Of a DNA stretch of 64,000 nucleotides, positions 18,332 through 27,766 are shown piece after piece. The stretch spans positions 22,531 to 86,530 of the forward strand of contig NZ_RYUH01000017.1 of assembly GCF_004155535.1 (NCBI RefSeq), written 5' to 3'. The stretch's first letter is position 1. Each line of letters starts with the position of its first letter. The DNA is from Bifidobacterium pseudolongum subsp. globosum (lineage in GTDB: Bacteria > Actinomycetota > Actinomycetes > Actinomycetales > Bifidobacteriaceae). The position numbers and the translations under genes are program-made. A model generated the notes under the pieces. That model was not told where the DNA came from, ran no database searches, and was given only the letters and a program-made list of their open reading frames with translations.

Positions 18332-19093
18332 ATGATTACACCCGCAGACGTTGCACGCATGCATGCCAACGCTGCGGTTCACCATACCCCGAACGAGGCC
18401 GATCCGCTCGAACCGGACGAACTGCTGTACACCTCGCAGTCGGCAGGGTTGCCTCAGGGTGAATCCCTGGGCAATTCGATCCCCACACCCGCACAGTTGC
18501 GCGAGCGCCTGGCCGCGGCGGCCGCGCACGCGAAGCCGGCCGTGCCGGGCCCGCACGCCCAGGCCGATGCCGCGAGCGCCACGCCGACGCCGGCGATGAT
18601 GCCGCGCAGACGCACAAGCGACCGCCCCACCACATTCGCCTCGCTCGACGCGCAGGAACTGCCCGTGGTGCGCGAATACTCGGCTGGCGGCCTCGTGTTC
18701 GACGACCACGGCCGTGTGGCGATCATCGCGCGCCATTCGCGCAGCGGCCACTTGGAATGGTGCCTGCCGAAGGGGCACATCGAAAAGGGCGAGACGCCGC
18801 AACAGACCGCCGTACGCGAAGTGCACGAGGAGACGGGCATCCTGGGCGAGGTGGTCGATTCAATCGCCACGATAGACTATTGGTTCACTGGAACCAGCCA
18901 GCGCGTGCACAAACTCGTGCACCACTTCGCTCTGCGGCAGATCGGCGGCGAGCTCACGGTGGAAGGCGACCCCGACCATGAGGCCGAAGACGCCATCTGG
19001 GTGGACTTCGCCGACCTCGACGACGTGCTCAGTTACCCCAATGAGCGTAAGATTGCATGGCTGTACGCAAGGAAACTGAACAGGCAGGGCTGA
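18332..19093 (+). CDS. Nudix (MutT-type) hydrolase
   Basis: A 253-residue protein with a complete Nudix box (GHIEKGETPQQTAVREVHEETGIL in family terms Gx5Ex7REUxEExGU) at about residues 155-178, which binds Mg2+ and cleaves a nucleoside-diphosphate-linked substrate. The first 110 residues are poorly conserved, Ala/Pro/Arg-rich and probably disordered. The ATG at 18332 is preferred because AAGGTGGAG lies just upstream; the ATG at 18314 is the alternative. It is the first gene of a tight run Nudix-DUF6049-murJ with spacings of 2 and -4 bp, so likely one operon. The substrate is unknown; some actinobacterial relatives at this locus are thought to clean nucleotide or diphosphoinositol pools. Confidence 0.88.
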   Translation: MITPADVARMHANAAVHHTPNEADPLEPDELLYTSQSAGLPQGESLGNSIPTPAQLRERLAAAAAHAKPAVPGPHAQADAASATPTPAMMPRRRTSDRPTTFASLDAQELPVVREYSAGGLVFDDHGRVAIIARHSRSGHLEWCLPKGHIEKGETPQQTAVREVHEETGILGEVVDSIATIDYWFTGTSQRVHKLVHHFALRQIGGELTVEGDPDHEAEDAIWVDFADLDDVLSYPNERKIAWLYARKLNRQG

Positions 19094-19095
19094 CC

Positions 19096-21327
19096 GTGAA
19101 CCATCCGCACACCACTGGACGCATCTACGGCGGTGTCGGGTGCACCATTGCGGTGCTGCTCGCGGTGCTGCTCACGCTGTTCGCGCCGCTCGGCGCCGCG
19201 CCCGCGTGGGCGCAGGAGCCCACCGACGGCGTCACGCAGCCAAGCGCCTCCCCTGTGGCGCTGCAGATCGAGGAAATCACGCCCGTCGTCACCGATTCTT
19301 CGGGATTCGCCGTGCGCGTCACCATAGAGAACCACGGTACGGCCGCCATCGAGCACGCGCGTCTCGCCGTGCGCACGAACGCCCAATACAATTTCGTCTC
19401 GCGCTCCGACGTGCAGGCGTGGGCCGAAGGCACCGCGATGATCCCCACCCCGGACGAACTGCTCACGCTCGACGTGGGCACGGTCGAGGCGGATGGCGAG
19501 CGCACCGTGCACGGCGAACTGCACGCAGACGCCGGGCAGTTGCGGGCGCTGACCGCATGGGGCCCACGCCCGCTCACGCTTGAGCTCATCGGCGAGGACG
19601 GCGGCGCGCTGCCCGGCACCACCCCTCTGCAGACGTTCCTGACGCGCAGCCAGACGGGCCTGCACGGCGAGCGCACGCCCGCGATCAACCTGACCGTGGC
19701 GATGCCGCTGACGTCGCACGACTGGAAGACGAACACCGCCGTGACGGACGGGCTGCTCTCCTCTGGCTCGGGCAGCGTGCGCCCAAGCGACGCGGTGACG
19801 CTCGGCGCCGACGATGTGCGCGCGCTGAAGGCGAAAGACGAGCTGGCCGCGCGCTTCGAACACCTGCAGATTGTGGGCGACCCGCTCGTGTTGCGCGCGG
19901 TCGGCACGCCGCATGTGCAGGCGATCAGCCAGCCGGGCATGTTCGACGTGACGACGTATGCGCGCGTCGGGGAGGCGGGCGCCTACACGCGCGCCGGCAT
20001 CAGCGACCAGAGTTGGCGCGCCGGGACCGGCGTCAACCTGCTGCGCTCGGCCCTCGGCGACGAAGGCGCCCAAACGCGCGCGATCGCATGGCAGGGCGAG
20101 GGCAGCTGGACGATGCAGGCGCTGAACACCGCGCGTGCGCAAGGCTACGAGACCGTTGTGGCCACGCGTGACTTCGCGCTGCAAGACGACGCGACGGCCA
20201 CGACGGAGACCTACCGCGTACCGACCGACCACGGCGAGGTGACGGTGCTGACCGCGCAATCCACGCTGTCCGCGCTCGCGCAACAACAGCCCACAAGCGC
20301 GCAGGCGAGCGCCGAGCAGACCGATGCGGGGCGTCTGCAGCGGCTGATCGCGCAGTCCGCGTTCTACCAGATGGAACAGCCGTACGAGTCGCGGTCACTG
20401 CTGGTCTGCCTTGACGAATCCACGAACAGCACGTTCGTCACCTCGCTCATGACCGCGCTCAACAGCGCGAGCTGGGTCCATCTCGCCTCGATCGACGAGC
20501 TCGCGACCGCCGAATCCGCAATCGAGCCCAGCCAGATGCCCGGCCTGATCAACCAATACGTCGGCCAGCAGATGCCGGCCGTCTCAACCGCGCTTGAGGC
20601 GCTCAACGCGCTGGCCCGCAGCCGCGACGACATCGAGCGGTTCAACACGTCGATCCTCGTCGCCGGGCAGTCCGCGCAGGCGGCCGATGGGTCGAGCCCG
20701 TCCGCTGCTGCGCAGGAGTCCGGCACGGCGAGCCCGCAGGCGCCGCCATCCGCTTCCCCATCCGCGTCCGCTCAGGCCAGTGCCCGACTCAGCGCGGACG
20801 CGTGGGCGCAGTACCTGCTGCAGGCGCATGACGCGTTCGCACTGCCCGCGCTCTCGCCGCATGCCTCAGCGCGCACGGCGATGGTGGACGGCGCGCAACG
20901 CTTCGCCGACGCGCTGCTGAGCCGCATCACGCTCGTGCCTTCGGGCAGCCTCAACGTCGTCTCCGAAACGGCGTCGATGCCCGTCACGGTGAGCAACAAA
21001 CTGCCCTACCCGATCAGTGTGCGCGTCTCGTCACTCACCGATTCGATGGAGATCGTCACATCGCGGTTGAGCGATGTGGAAGTGGCCCCCAACAGCGAGG
21101 CCCAGACGTCGTTCGTCGTGCGTGTCTCCACGTCCGGCACCACGGTGGCGCGCGAACAACTGCTCGACCGGCACGACCAGCCGTTCGGCGCGGTACAGCA
21201 GACCACCATCACCAGTTCGCTGCAGCTGAGCGACAAAAGCGGCATCGCGATCATCGCGTTCGCGATCGTGCTTGGGTTGCTGGGCCTGTGGCGCCAGTTC
21301 CACCGCAAGAAGGATCCTGACGAATGA
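19096..21327 (+). CDS. DUF6049-type secreted/membrane protein upstream of murJ
   Basis: A 743-residue exported protein with a signal peptide (about residues 10-38, cleavage near APAWA-Q), a long extracytoplasmic part and a single C-terminal transmembrane helix followed by a basic tail (RQFHRKKDPDE). The last extracellular 100 residues look like an immunoglobulin-like or DUF11-type beta domain. GTG 19096 begins 2 bp after the Nudix stop. An in-frame ATG at 19057 would overlap that gene and displace the signal peptide. The ATGA overlap with murJ implies coupled translation and a role together with the lipid II flippase. No catalytic motif is visible. Confidence 0.78.
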   Translation: MNHPHTTGRIYGGVGCTIAVLLAVLLTLFAPLGAAPAWAQEPTDGVTQPSASPVALQIEEITPVVTDSSGFAVRVTIENHGTAAIEHARLAVRTNAQYNFVSRSDVQAWAEGTAMIPTPDELLTLDVGTVEADGERTVHGELHADAGQLRALTAWGPRPLTLELIGEDGGALPGTTPLQTFLTRSQTGLHGERTPAINLTVAMPLTSHDWKTNTAVTDGLLSSGSGSVRPSDAVTLGADDVRALKAKDELAARFEHLQIVGDPLVLRAVGTPHVQAISQPGMFDVTTYARVGEAGAYTRAGISDQSWRAGTGVNLLRSALGDEGAQTRAIAWQGEGSWTMQALNTARAQGYETVVATRDFALQDDATATTETYRVPTDHGEVTVLTAQSTLSALAQQQPTSAQASAEQTDAGRLQRLIAQSAFYQMEQPYESRSLLVCLDESTNSTFVTSLMTALNSASWVHLASIDELATAESAIEPSQMPGLINQYVGQQMPAVSTALEALNALARSRDDIERFNTSILVAGQSAQAADGSSPSAAAQESGTASPQAPPSASPSASAQASARLSADAWAQYLLQAHDAFALPALSPHASARTAMVDGAQRFADALLSRITLVPSGSLNVVSETASMPVTVSNKLPYPISVRVSSLTDSMEIVTSRLSDVEVAPNSEAQTSFVVRVSTSGTTVAREQLLDRHDQPFGAVQQTTITSSLQLSDKSGIAIIAFAIVLGLLGLWRQFHRKKDPDE

Positions 21328-24300
21328 GTTCTTCCGTAGGCCGCAATTCGCTCATCATGGCGTCGGGCACCGCCGCGTCGCGCATCACCGGGCAGATCCG
21401 CACGATCCTGCTCGCGGCGGCGATCGGCACGACCGGCCTGGCCGCCAACGCCTACCAGGCGGGCTCGATGATCCCACAGGTCATCTACACGCTTGTGTCG
21501 GGCGGCATCTTCAACGCGGTGCTCGTGCCGCACATCGTGCGCACGCTCAAGGCCGACAACGCCGAAGAGCAGCTCAACAAGATCGTCACGTTCGCCGTGA
21601 CGCTGCTGGCCGCCGTGACCGTGCTGATGGGCGTGCTGACCCCGTGGATCACACGGCTGTACGTGAACGGCAGCCCCGAGCTGATCTCGCTCACATGCGC
21701 GTTCACGCTGTGGTGCACGCCGCAGATCTTCTTCTACGGGCTCTACACCGTGCTCGGGCAGATCCTGGCCGTCAAGAACCGCTTCGGCGCCTACGCGTGG
21801 AGCTCGGTGGGCGCCAATGTGATCAGCTGCATCGGCTTCACCGCGTTCATCGTGATCTTCGGCAACCACGCGCAGTCGTCGGCGGGCCAGTGGACCACGC
21901 CGAAGATCGCGCTGACCGCGGGCGCATGGACGCTTGGCGTGGCGTTCCAGGCGATCATCCTGTTCATCCCGCTGTTCAGACTCGGGTTCCGCTTCCACTG
22001 GAAGTTCGGCGTGCGCGGCATCGGCCTGCGCACGATGGGCCCGATCGCCGCATGGAGCCTCGGCATCGTGGTCATCGACCAGATCGCCAACATCATCACG
22101 ACGCGCGTGCTGACGGGCGCGCCCTCGCTCGCCGAACGCACGATGCACCTCAACCAGTTCGACGTGGCCGGCAACGCCACCTACCAAAACGCGTACACGA
22201 TCTACATGCTGCCGTATTCGCTGATCGCCGTCTCGGTGGCCACGGCGATCTTCCCGCAGATCTCGCAGGCGCTCGCGAACCGCGACATGGCCGGCGCGCG
22301 CGACGACCTGAGTCGCGCGCTGCGCACCGTGGGCACAATCATGTGCTTCTTCACCGCCGCGTTCATCGTCATGCCGCTCGCGATCACGCGCTCGCTGCTG
22401 CCGACCGTGGCCGTGCCGCAAGCGATCCTCATGTGCGGGCCGCTCATGGGCCTGAGCGTCTGCCTGCCGCTCGCGAGCGCGTACCTGATCATCCAGCGCA
22501 CGTTCTACGCGTTCGAAGACGGCCGCTCGCCGTTCACGTTCATGCTCATCATGTACATGCTGCAGCTCGGGCTGATCCTCACCGGCACACGCCTGCTGCC
22601 GCCCACGCAATGGGCCGGCATGATCGCCGTGTGCGTGTCCGCCGCCTACCTGATCTCGTTCATCCCGCTCGTGCGCATGCTGCGCCGGCGTTTCGGCGGA
22701 TCGCTCGACGGCAAACGCATCGCCTCCACCTACGTGAAGGCGATCGCCGCCACCGTGGTGGCGGTCGTCGTCGGCCTCGGCGCGCGCATCCCCATCTACG
22801 CGTGGCTGCACGTGACCGACCCCGGCCAATCGGGCATCGCCGCATGGCTGTTCAACGTGCTCGCCGCCGTGGTGCTGGGCGTGCTGATCCTCATCGCGTA
22901 CATCGCCACACTGTGGATCGTGCGCTCGCAGGAACTGCTGCAGATCGTCGACGCCCTGGGGCGCCGCCTGCACCGCGCACCTGCCGGCGGCCCCGCGCAG
23001 GCCGAGGAGCCGGACGACACGCGCGTCATCGCGCCGATCGCCGCCGCGGCCGGCGTGGACGACCCCGACGAGACGCGTGTGATCCCGCTGCCCCAGCCGA
23101 TCAACGAACTCGAACAGCTCGACCCGCCAGTGCCGAGCGAACTCGCCGAAGCACCGATTGCGCTCACCGGCAACGGCGCCGGCGAAGCGCCGCGCACGAC
23201 CAGTGCGGCCGGTAGAATGACGGGAGCATCGTCCATGCCATACATATCAGGGGAAACTATGAGGCCGCACTTAGGAGATACCGTTCTCAACAGGTACACG
23301 TTGGTGTCGCCGTTGCGTGAGGAGGCGGGTCTGCAGGCATGGAAAGCCAACGACCGCGTGCTCTCGCGCGACTGCCAGCTCTTCATCGTCAGCAACAAGG
23401 CCGTGCTCGACAGCACGAACGCGCTCGCCGGCACGCTCGCCTCGTCGAAGGACGCGCGGTTCACCCCCGTCATCCAGCTGCAGCACGACGGCCAGATCGC
23501 CGTGGTGCTGACGCAACTCGACGCTGGCGTCTCCCTGACCGAATACATGCACGGCCACGGCCCGCTGAGCTACGAGGCGATGCGCACGATCATCGCCGAG
23601 GCCACGGCCGCCATCAAGGCGCTGCAGGCGGACAGCCTCACGCACCACGCCCTGTCGACCGACACCGTGCGCCTCACGCGCAGCGGCGTGCAGCTCGCCG
23701 ATACGCCGGTGAGCGAGGCGCTCGCCGACACATCGAACGCGCAGCCGGGCGACAATCCCGCACGCCGCGCGATCCGCCAGCTCGCGGGCGTGCTGTACGG
23801 CATGCTCACACGCACGCCGTCCACAATGAACCCGCAGTTCTCGCTCGACGCGCTGCCTGCGGACACACCGACCGAACTGCGCGTCATCGTCAAGCGCGGA
23901 CTCGAACTGCCCGAAGACGGCGCGCCCGCGGTGCCGCTCGTCACACTCGCCGAACTCGAGATGCTGCTCGGGCCGGTCAAGCAGTTCCCGGTGCTGACGC
24001 GCCACGACCTGCGCCTGACCGGTGTGGAGGGCGCGTGCTCGATCGTGCGCGCGATGATCAGCCCCGCGCTGCCCGCCGACATCCTGCCGATCCCCGAATC
24101 GCTCGCTTCGTCGCAGACGCTGCCCACGATCCCGTTCGCGCATATGGATGTGGACGACGAGGAGGACATCGAGGACGAGGAGCTCGGCGCGCAGACGCAG
24201 GCGCTCAACGCCGGCTCGCTCAAGGCGCTGTGGAGCCACAGCAAGGCGCTCATGGAAGGCGAGGACTACACGGGCGCCTCGAGCCAGATCCCGGAACTGC

Positions 24301-25229
24301 AGCCCGAAGACGCCACCGAGATGTTCTCGGCGTTCGACCCGAACAACCCGCTGGAGCCGCCGCTGCAGCCGCAGCGCATGACCGTGCCGATCGATGTGTC
24401 GAAGCTGCGCGACGGGTCGGCGGACCCGACCGACGGCGTGGGCGCGACCGGACGCATCCCGATCATCGACGACCAGGGCAACGAAGTGCCCGACGGGTCG
24501 GCCTCGCAGCGCGCGCTCGAACAGGAGCGCGCCGACATCGACGCCACGTATGTGATGGGCGCGCCGGCGCTGCCGCCGAGCTTCGCCCCGCAGGACAACC
24601 ATGAGCCTTCGAGCGCCGACAAGGCGGCGTTCGAGGAGCGCAAGTCGTCGAAGACGAAGAAGGCGGCCATCATCGTGGCCATTGTGGCAGTGGCCGTGGC
24701 ACTCGGCTTCGCCGTGCACAGCATCGCCACGACCGGCTCGCTGTTCGGCATCAACCGCCAGCAACAGAACTACTGGCCCAACATGGACCTCGACGACGTG
24801 CCGTTCGGCCAGCGCAAGGGCGACGACGTCCAGTCGCCGCAGAACAACACGACCCCCGAACCCACCGAGACGAAGACACAGACGCCAAAGCCGCAGAACA
24901 CCACGGCCTACCCGGTGGCGAGCCAGACCTTCCTGGACCGCCCCAACGGCCAGCAGGGCTACGGCTACTACCTGCACCTCGAGAAGAAAGAGGACGTCTC
25001 GCGCATCGTCGTGAAGATCCGCTCCTCCGGGGGCAAGGGGTATGTGCGTGTCAACACGGCCGGCGACCCGACCGCCGGCGAACAGGTGGCCGAGTTCACG
25101 TTCGCCGACGGCGGCACGACCGAGGTGAAGTTCACCAAGCCGGTCGACACGCAGGACATCGTGATGTGGGTGCCGATGGACAGCCTGCCCGGCAACCAGC
25201 TGTTCATCGATTCGGTGCAGGCCTTCTAG
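21324..25229 (+). CDS. murJ: MurJ lipid II flippase fused to pseudokinase and C-terminal domain
   Basis: Residues 1 to about 540 are the MurJ/MviN MOP-family flippase with about 14 membrane helices, moving lipid II across the membrane for peptidoglycan synthesis. An acidic linker leads to a protein-kinase-like domain (about 653-860) that lacks HRD, DFG and the catalytic lysine context, hence a pseudokinase. A second acidic linker, one transmembrane helix (about 1113-1132) and a beta-rich discoidin-like domain (about 1195-1301) follow. Mycobacterial MviN has the same flippase-pseudokinase plan, where phosphorylation recruits an FHA protein. An internal ATG at 23259 with AGGGGA and a TAGAAT box upstream could also yield the pseudokinase part alone. 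The stop codon shares CTAG with the convergent ribokinase stop. Confidence 0.92.
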   Translation: MSSSVGRNSLIMASGTAASRITGQIRTILLAAAIGTTGLAANAYQAGSMIPQVIYTLVSGGIFNAVLVPHIVRTLKADNAEEQLNKIVTFAVTLLAAVTVLMGVLTPWITRLYVNGSPELISLTCAFTLWCTPQIFFYGLYTVLGQILAVKNRFGAYAWSSVGANVISCIGFTAFIVIFGNHAQSSAGQWTTPKIALTAGAWTLGVAFQAIILFIPLFRLGFRFHWKFGVRGIGLRTMGPIAAWSLGIVVIDQIANIITTRVLTGAPSLAERTMHLNQFDVAGNATYQNAYTIYMLPYSLIAVSVATAIFPQISQALANRDMAGARDDLSRALRTVGTIMCFFTAAFIVMPLAITRSLLPTVAVPQAILMCGPLMGLSVCLPLASAYLIIQRTFYAFEDGRSPFTFMLIMYMLQLGLILTGTRLLPPTQWAGMIAVCVSAAYLISFIPLVRMLRRRFGGSLDGKRIASTYVKAIAATVVAVVVGLGARIPIYAWLHVTDPGQSGIAAWLFNVLAAVVLGVLILIAYIATLWIVRSQELLQIVDALGRRLHRAPAGGPAQAEEPDDTRVIAPIAAAAGVDDPDETRVIPLPQPINELEQLDPPVPSELAEAPIALTGNGAGEAPRTTSAAGRMTGASSMPYISGETMRPHLGDTVLNRYTLVSPLREEAGLQAWKANDRVLSRDCQLFIVSNKAVLDSTNALAGTLASSKDARFTPVIQLQHDGQIAVVLTQLDAGVSLTEYMHGHGPLSYEAMRTIIAEATAAIKALQADSLTHHALSTDTVRLTRSGVQLADTPVSEALADTSNAQPGDNPARRAIRQLAGVLYGMLTRTPSTMNPQFSLDALPADTPTELRVIVKRGLELPEDGAPAVPLVTLAELEMLLGPVKQFPVLTRHDLRLTGVEGACSIVRAMISPALPADILPIPESLASSQTLPTIPFAHMDVDDEEDIEDEELGAQTQALNAGSLKALWSHSKALMEGEDYTGASSQIPELQPEDATEMFSAFDPNNPLEPPLQPQRMTVPIDVSKLRDGSADPTDGVGATGRIPIIDDQGNEVPDGSASQRALEQERADIDATYVMGAPALPPSFAPQDNHEPSSADKAAFEERKSSKTKKAAIIVAIVAVAVALGFAVHSIATTGSLFGINRQQQNYWPNMDLDDVPFGQRKGDDVQSPQNNTTPEPTETKTQTPKPQNTTAYPVASQTFLDRPNGQQGYGYYLHLEKKEDVSRIVVKIRSSGGKGYVRVNTAGDPTAGEQVAEFTFADGGTTEVKFTKPVDTQDIVMWVPMDSLPGNQLFIDSVQAF

Positions 25230-26206
25230 GCCCCGAACCTGGCACGGATCTGCGCCGGCGTGCCGTACGAGGCCTGCGCGCCGCGACCGGTGGCCGCATA
25301 GGCGGAGACGTAGGCGGCGGCGCGCGCCGAAGCCGCGAGCGACCATCCGGACGCGAGCCCGGCGAGCACGGTGCCCATGAACGAGTCGCCGCAGCCGGTC
25401 GTGTCGACGGCGTCCACGCGCACCGGCGCGATACGCGTCACATGTTCGTCGGCGGTGGCGTCGAGCACGACCGAACCGTCGGCGCCGAGCGTCACGACGG
25501 CCTGCCGGATCCCGATCGCCTCAAGGCGTTCGAGCGCGAGCGGCCAGTCGAACGTGGACCAGTCGTCGTCCACGGGCGCCTGCAGGTCGAGCAGCTGCGC
25601 CATCTCGATCTCGTTGACGAGCAGAATATCGGTGTGCCCGATCAACTCCGCGGGCAGGTCGGCGGTGAATGGCGAATCGTTGAGCAGCACGCGCACGCCG
25701 GCCTCATGGCACATGCGCGCGCACGCCGTCACGGTCTCGATCGGGCTTTCCAGGCACAGGCCCAGCACGTCGGAGCCGGTCAGTTCGCCGATCTTCGATT
25801 CCACGTAGTCCACGCTCACCTGCGCGTTCGAGCCGGCGGAATAGACGATTGTGTTTTCGGCGGAGGCGTCGACGGTGATCACGGTCAGGCCGCTCGGGCC
25901 GTCCACGTGCCGCACATGCGACGTGTCGACGCCGGCTGCGGCCAGATGGTCGAGCAGGAAGTCGGCGTTGCTGTCCGAGCCGACAGCGCCGAACATGCGC
26001 ACGTCGGCGCCGAGCAGCGCAGCGGCCGAGGCCTGGTTGCCGGATTTGCCGCCGGGCAGCAGCTCGAGCGGGCCGCCGGCGACCGTCTCGCCGGGTTCGG
26101 GCAGGCGCGTGGTGGTGATCGTGTAATCCACGTTCATGGAGCCGACCACGGCAACGGTGCCGTGCATGTGTTCCAGTAGTTGCAGGGGGAATGATGTGGT
26201 GTCCAT
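25226..26206 (-). CDS. rbsK: ribokinase (PfkB family)
   Basis: A 326-residue sugar kinase expected to phosphorylate ribose at O5. It shows the PfkB opening GSMNVDY, the substrate loop GGKSGNQA and the C-terminal catalytic signature DTTGCGDSFMG with its base Asp. The start ATG 26206 is preceded by GGAAAGGA at about 11 nt; upstream in-frame codons belong to the leader. It is the last gene of the leftward nucleoside operon (hydrolase-transporter-ribokinase) and would capture ribose released by the hydrolase. Its stop overlaps that of murJ by 4 bp in opposite orientation. Confidence 0.9.
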   Translation of the reverse strand: MDTTSFPLQLLEHMHGTVAVVGSMNVDYTITTTRLPEPGETVAGGPLELLPGGKSGNQASAAALLGADVRMFGAVGSDSNADFLLDHLAAAGVDTSHVRHVDGPSGLTVITVDASAENTIVYSAGSNAQVSVDYVESKIGELTGSDVLGLCLESPIETVTACARMCHEAGVRVLLNDSPFTADLPAELIGHTDILLVNEIEMAQLLDLQAPVDDDWSTFDWPLALERLEAIGIRQAVVTLGADGSVVLDATADEHVTRIAPVRVDAVDTTGCGDSFMGTVLAGLASGWSLAASARAAAYVSAYAATGRGAQASYGTPAQIRARFGA

Positions 26207-26305
26207 GGTGGTGCGCGTCCTTTCCGGTGGGCGGGTGAACAGGTGCAATGGTACGGAAGACGAGTGGGCCCGCGCCGGCAACGGGTGCCGCGCGGGCCCA
26301 TGGGG

Positions 26306-27754
26306 TCAGGCTTCGACCGGGCCTGGCTCGTGTTCTTCGGCCTTCGTCTCGCCTGCGTAGACCTTGCGGCGGATCAGCAGGAAGACCACGAGGCCGGCGG
26401 CGAGCACAAGGCCGCCGATGAGCAGCAGGTTGGCGTAGCCGGCGGACGAGCCGGAGGCGCCGGTGAACGACGAGCCGGCGAGCGCCTGCGTGGTCATGAG
26501 GCCACCGAAGATGGCGATGCCGATCGAGGCGGTCACGTTCATCACGAGGTCGTTCATGCCCACACCACGGCCGGACTGGTCGACCGGCAGGGTGTCGAGC
26601 ACGGTGGCCACGAGCGGCGAATACATGAGGCCGCAGCCGGCGTAGTAGACGCATGCGCACAGCGTGAGCACCCAGAATCCGGCGTTGACGGCGAACGCGG
26701 AGCCGACGAACCCGGCGATCATGAGGCACGCGGCGACCACGATCGAGGCGGTCTGGCCGATGCGGCCGACGATGGCGCCCGAGCTCGTGCCCATGACGGT
26801 GGCCACGACGAAGGCCCACACGATGTACGCGGAGACCTGGCCGGTGCTCATGCCGTACACGTCAGCACCGATCGCGTTGAAGATCGGCGAGATGCAGTAG
26901 TTCGTGAAGTAGAACAGCAGGATCAGGCTGATCGCGAGGAGCCAGCGCACGTTCTTGAAGAACGCGGGGGTGATGAACGGGTTGCGGGCCTTGGCGATGT
27001 AGACACCGAACGCGATGAACAGCACCGCGGCCACGATGAGCATCCACCAGCTCATGTACGAGAAGAAGAGCGTCAGGAACGCCACGGCCACGCCGAAGAC
27101 GGTGAAACCGACCCAGTCGATGCGGTCGCCGCTCGTGCCATGGCCGGGCAGCCACTTCATCAGGAACGGCAGGAACACGATCGATACGGCGGGAATCAGG
27201 AACAGGTACTGCCACGCCACCGAGCTGAGCAGGCCGGCGGCGAACACGCCGATGGCTGCGGAGAGCTGGTATCCGGCGGTGAACAGGCCGAAGAAGATCA
27301 CCTTGAGGTGTGTGGCGAGGTACTTGGTGGCCATGACGAGGTACACCGAGCCGGCCACCTGGCCGCCGATCGTCTGCAGCATGCGGGCGATGATGACGAC
27401 CCACAGACCGCCGTCGATGAAGTACGAGGCCACGAAGCCGAAGACGGAACCCACGAACAGCGTGAGCACCCCGAACACGACCATGCGGCGCAGTGAGACG
27501 AAATCGCTGAGCGACCCGTAGATGAACGAGACGATGCCGAGCACGATGCTCGGGATGGCGGTGATCAACGACGCCTGGTCGGCGGCGCCCACGTCGGCGC
27601 CGATCTGCACGAAGACGAGGTTGAACCCCTGCAGGCACAACGTGCCCATGATGAACGTGATGAGCAGCATGATGAGCGCCTTGACGGCGGTGCGGCTCGC
27701 GGTGCCCGGATCGGCATACGGGTCGATGGCACCCTTGGTGGTTGCGGTGGTCAT
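26306..27754 (-). CDS. MFS transporter, probably nucleoside uptake
   Basis: A 482-residue major-facilitator protein with about 14 hydrophobic segments and the DHA2-like intracellular motif (SLSDFVSLRRMVV, motif A variant between helices 2 and 3). By sequence it resembles drug/H+ antiporters. Its position between nucleoside hydrolase and ribokinase genes, 12 bp after the hydrolase stop, argues for nucleoside import instead. A short upstream motif GGACAGT overlaps the hydrolase 3' end. Substrate is inferred from context only. Confidence 0.85.
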   Translation of the reverse strand: MTTATTKGAIDPYADPGTASRTAVKALIMLLITFIMGTLCLQGFNLVFVQIGADVGAADQASLITAIPSIVLGIVSFIYGSLSDFVSLRRMVVFGVLTLFVGSVFGFVASYFIDGGLWVVIIARMLQTIGGQVAGSVYLVMATKYLATHLKVIFFGLFTAGYQLSAAIGVFAAGLLSSVAWQYLFLIPAVSIVFLPFLMKWLPGHGTSGDRIDWVGFTVFGVAVAFLTLFFSYMSWWMLIVAAVLFIAFGVYIAKARNPFITPAFFKNVRWLLAISLILLFYFTNYCISPIFNAIGADVYGMSTGQVSAYIVWAFVVATVMGTSSGAIVGRIGQTASIVVAACLMIAGFVGSAFAVNAGFWVLTLCACVYYAGCGLMYSPLVATVLDTLPVDQSGRGVGMNDLVMNVTASIGIAIFGGLMTTQALAGSSFTGASGSSAGYANLLLIGGLVLAAGLVVFLLIRRKVYAGETKAEEHEPGPVEA

Positions 27755-27766
27755 CGTACTGTCCTT

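Noticed and set aside
21006..22973. 655-codon frame opposite murJ
   Set aside because: Composition dominated by His/Asp/Arg/Gly, no start signal, and antisense to an intact flippase.
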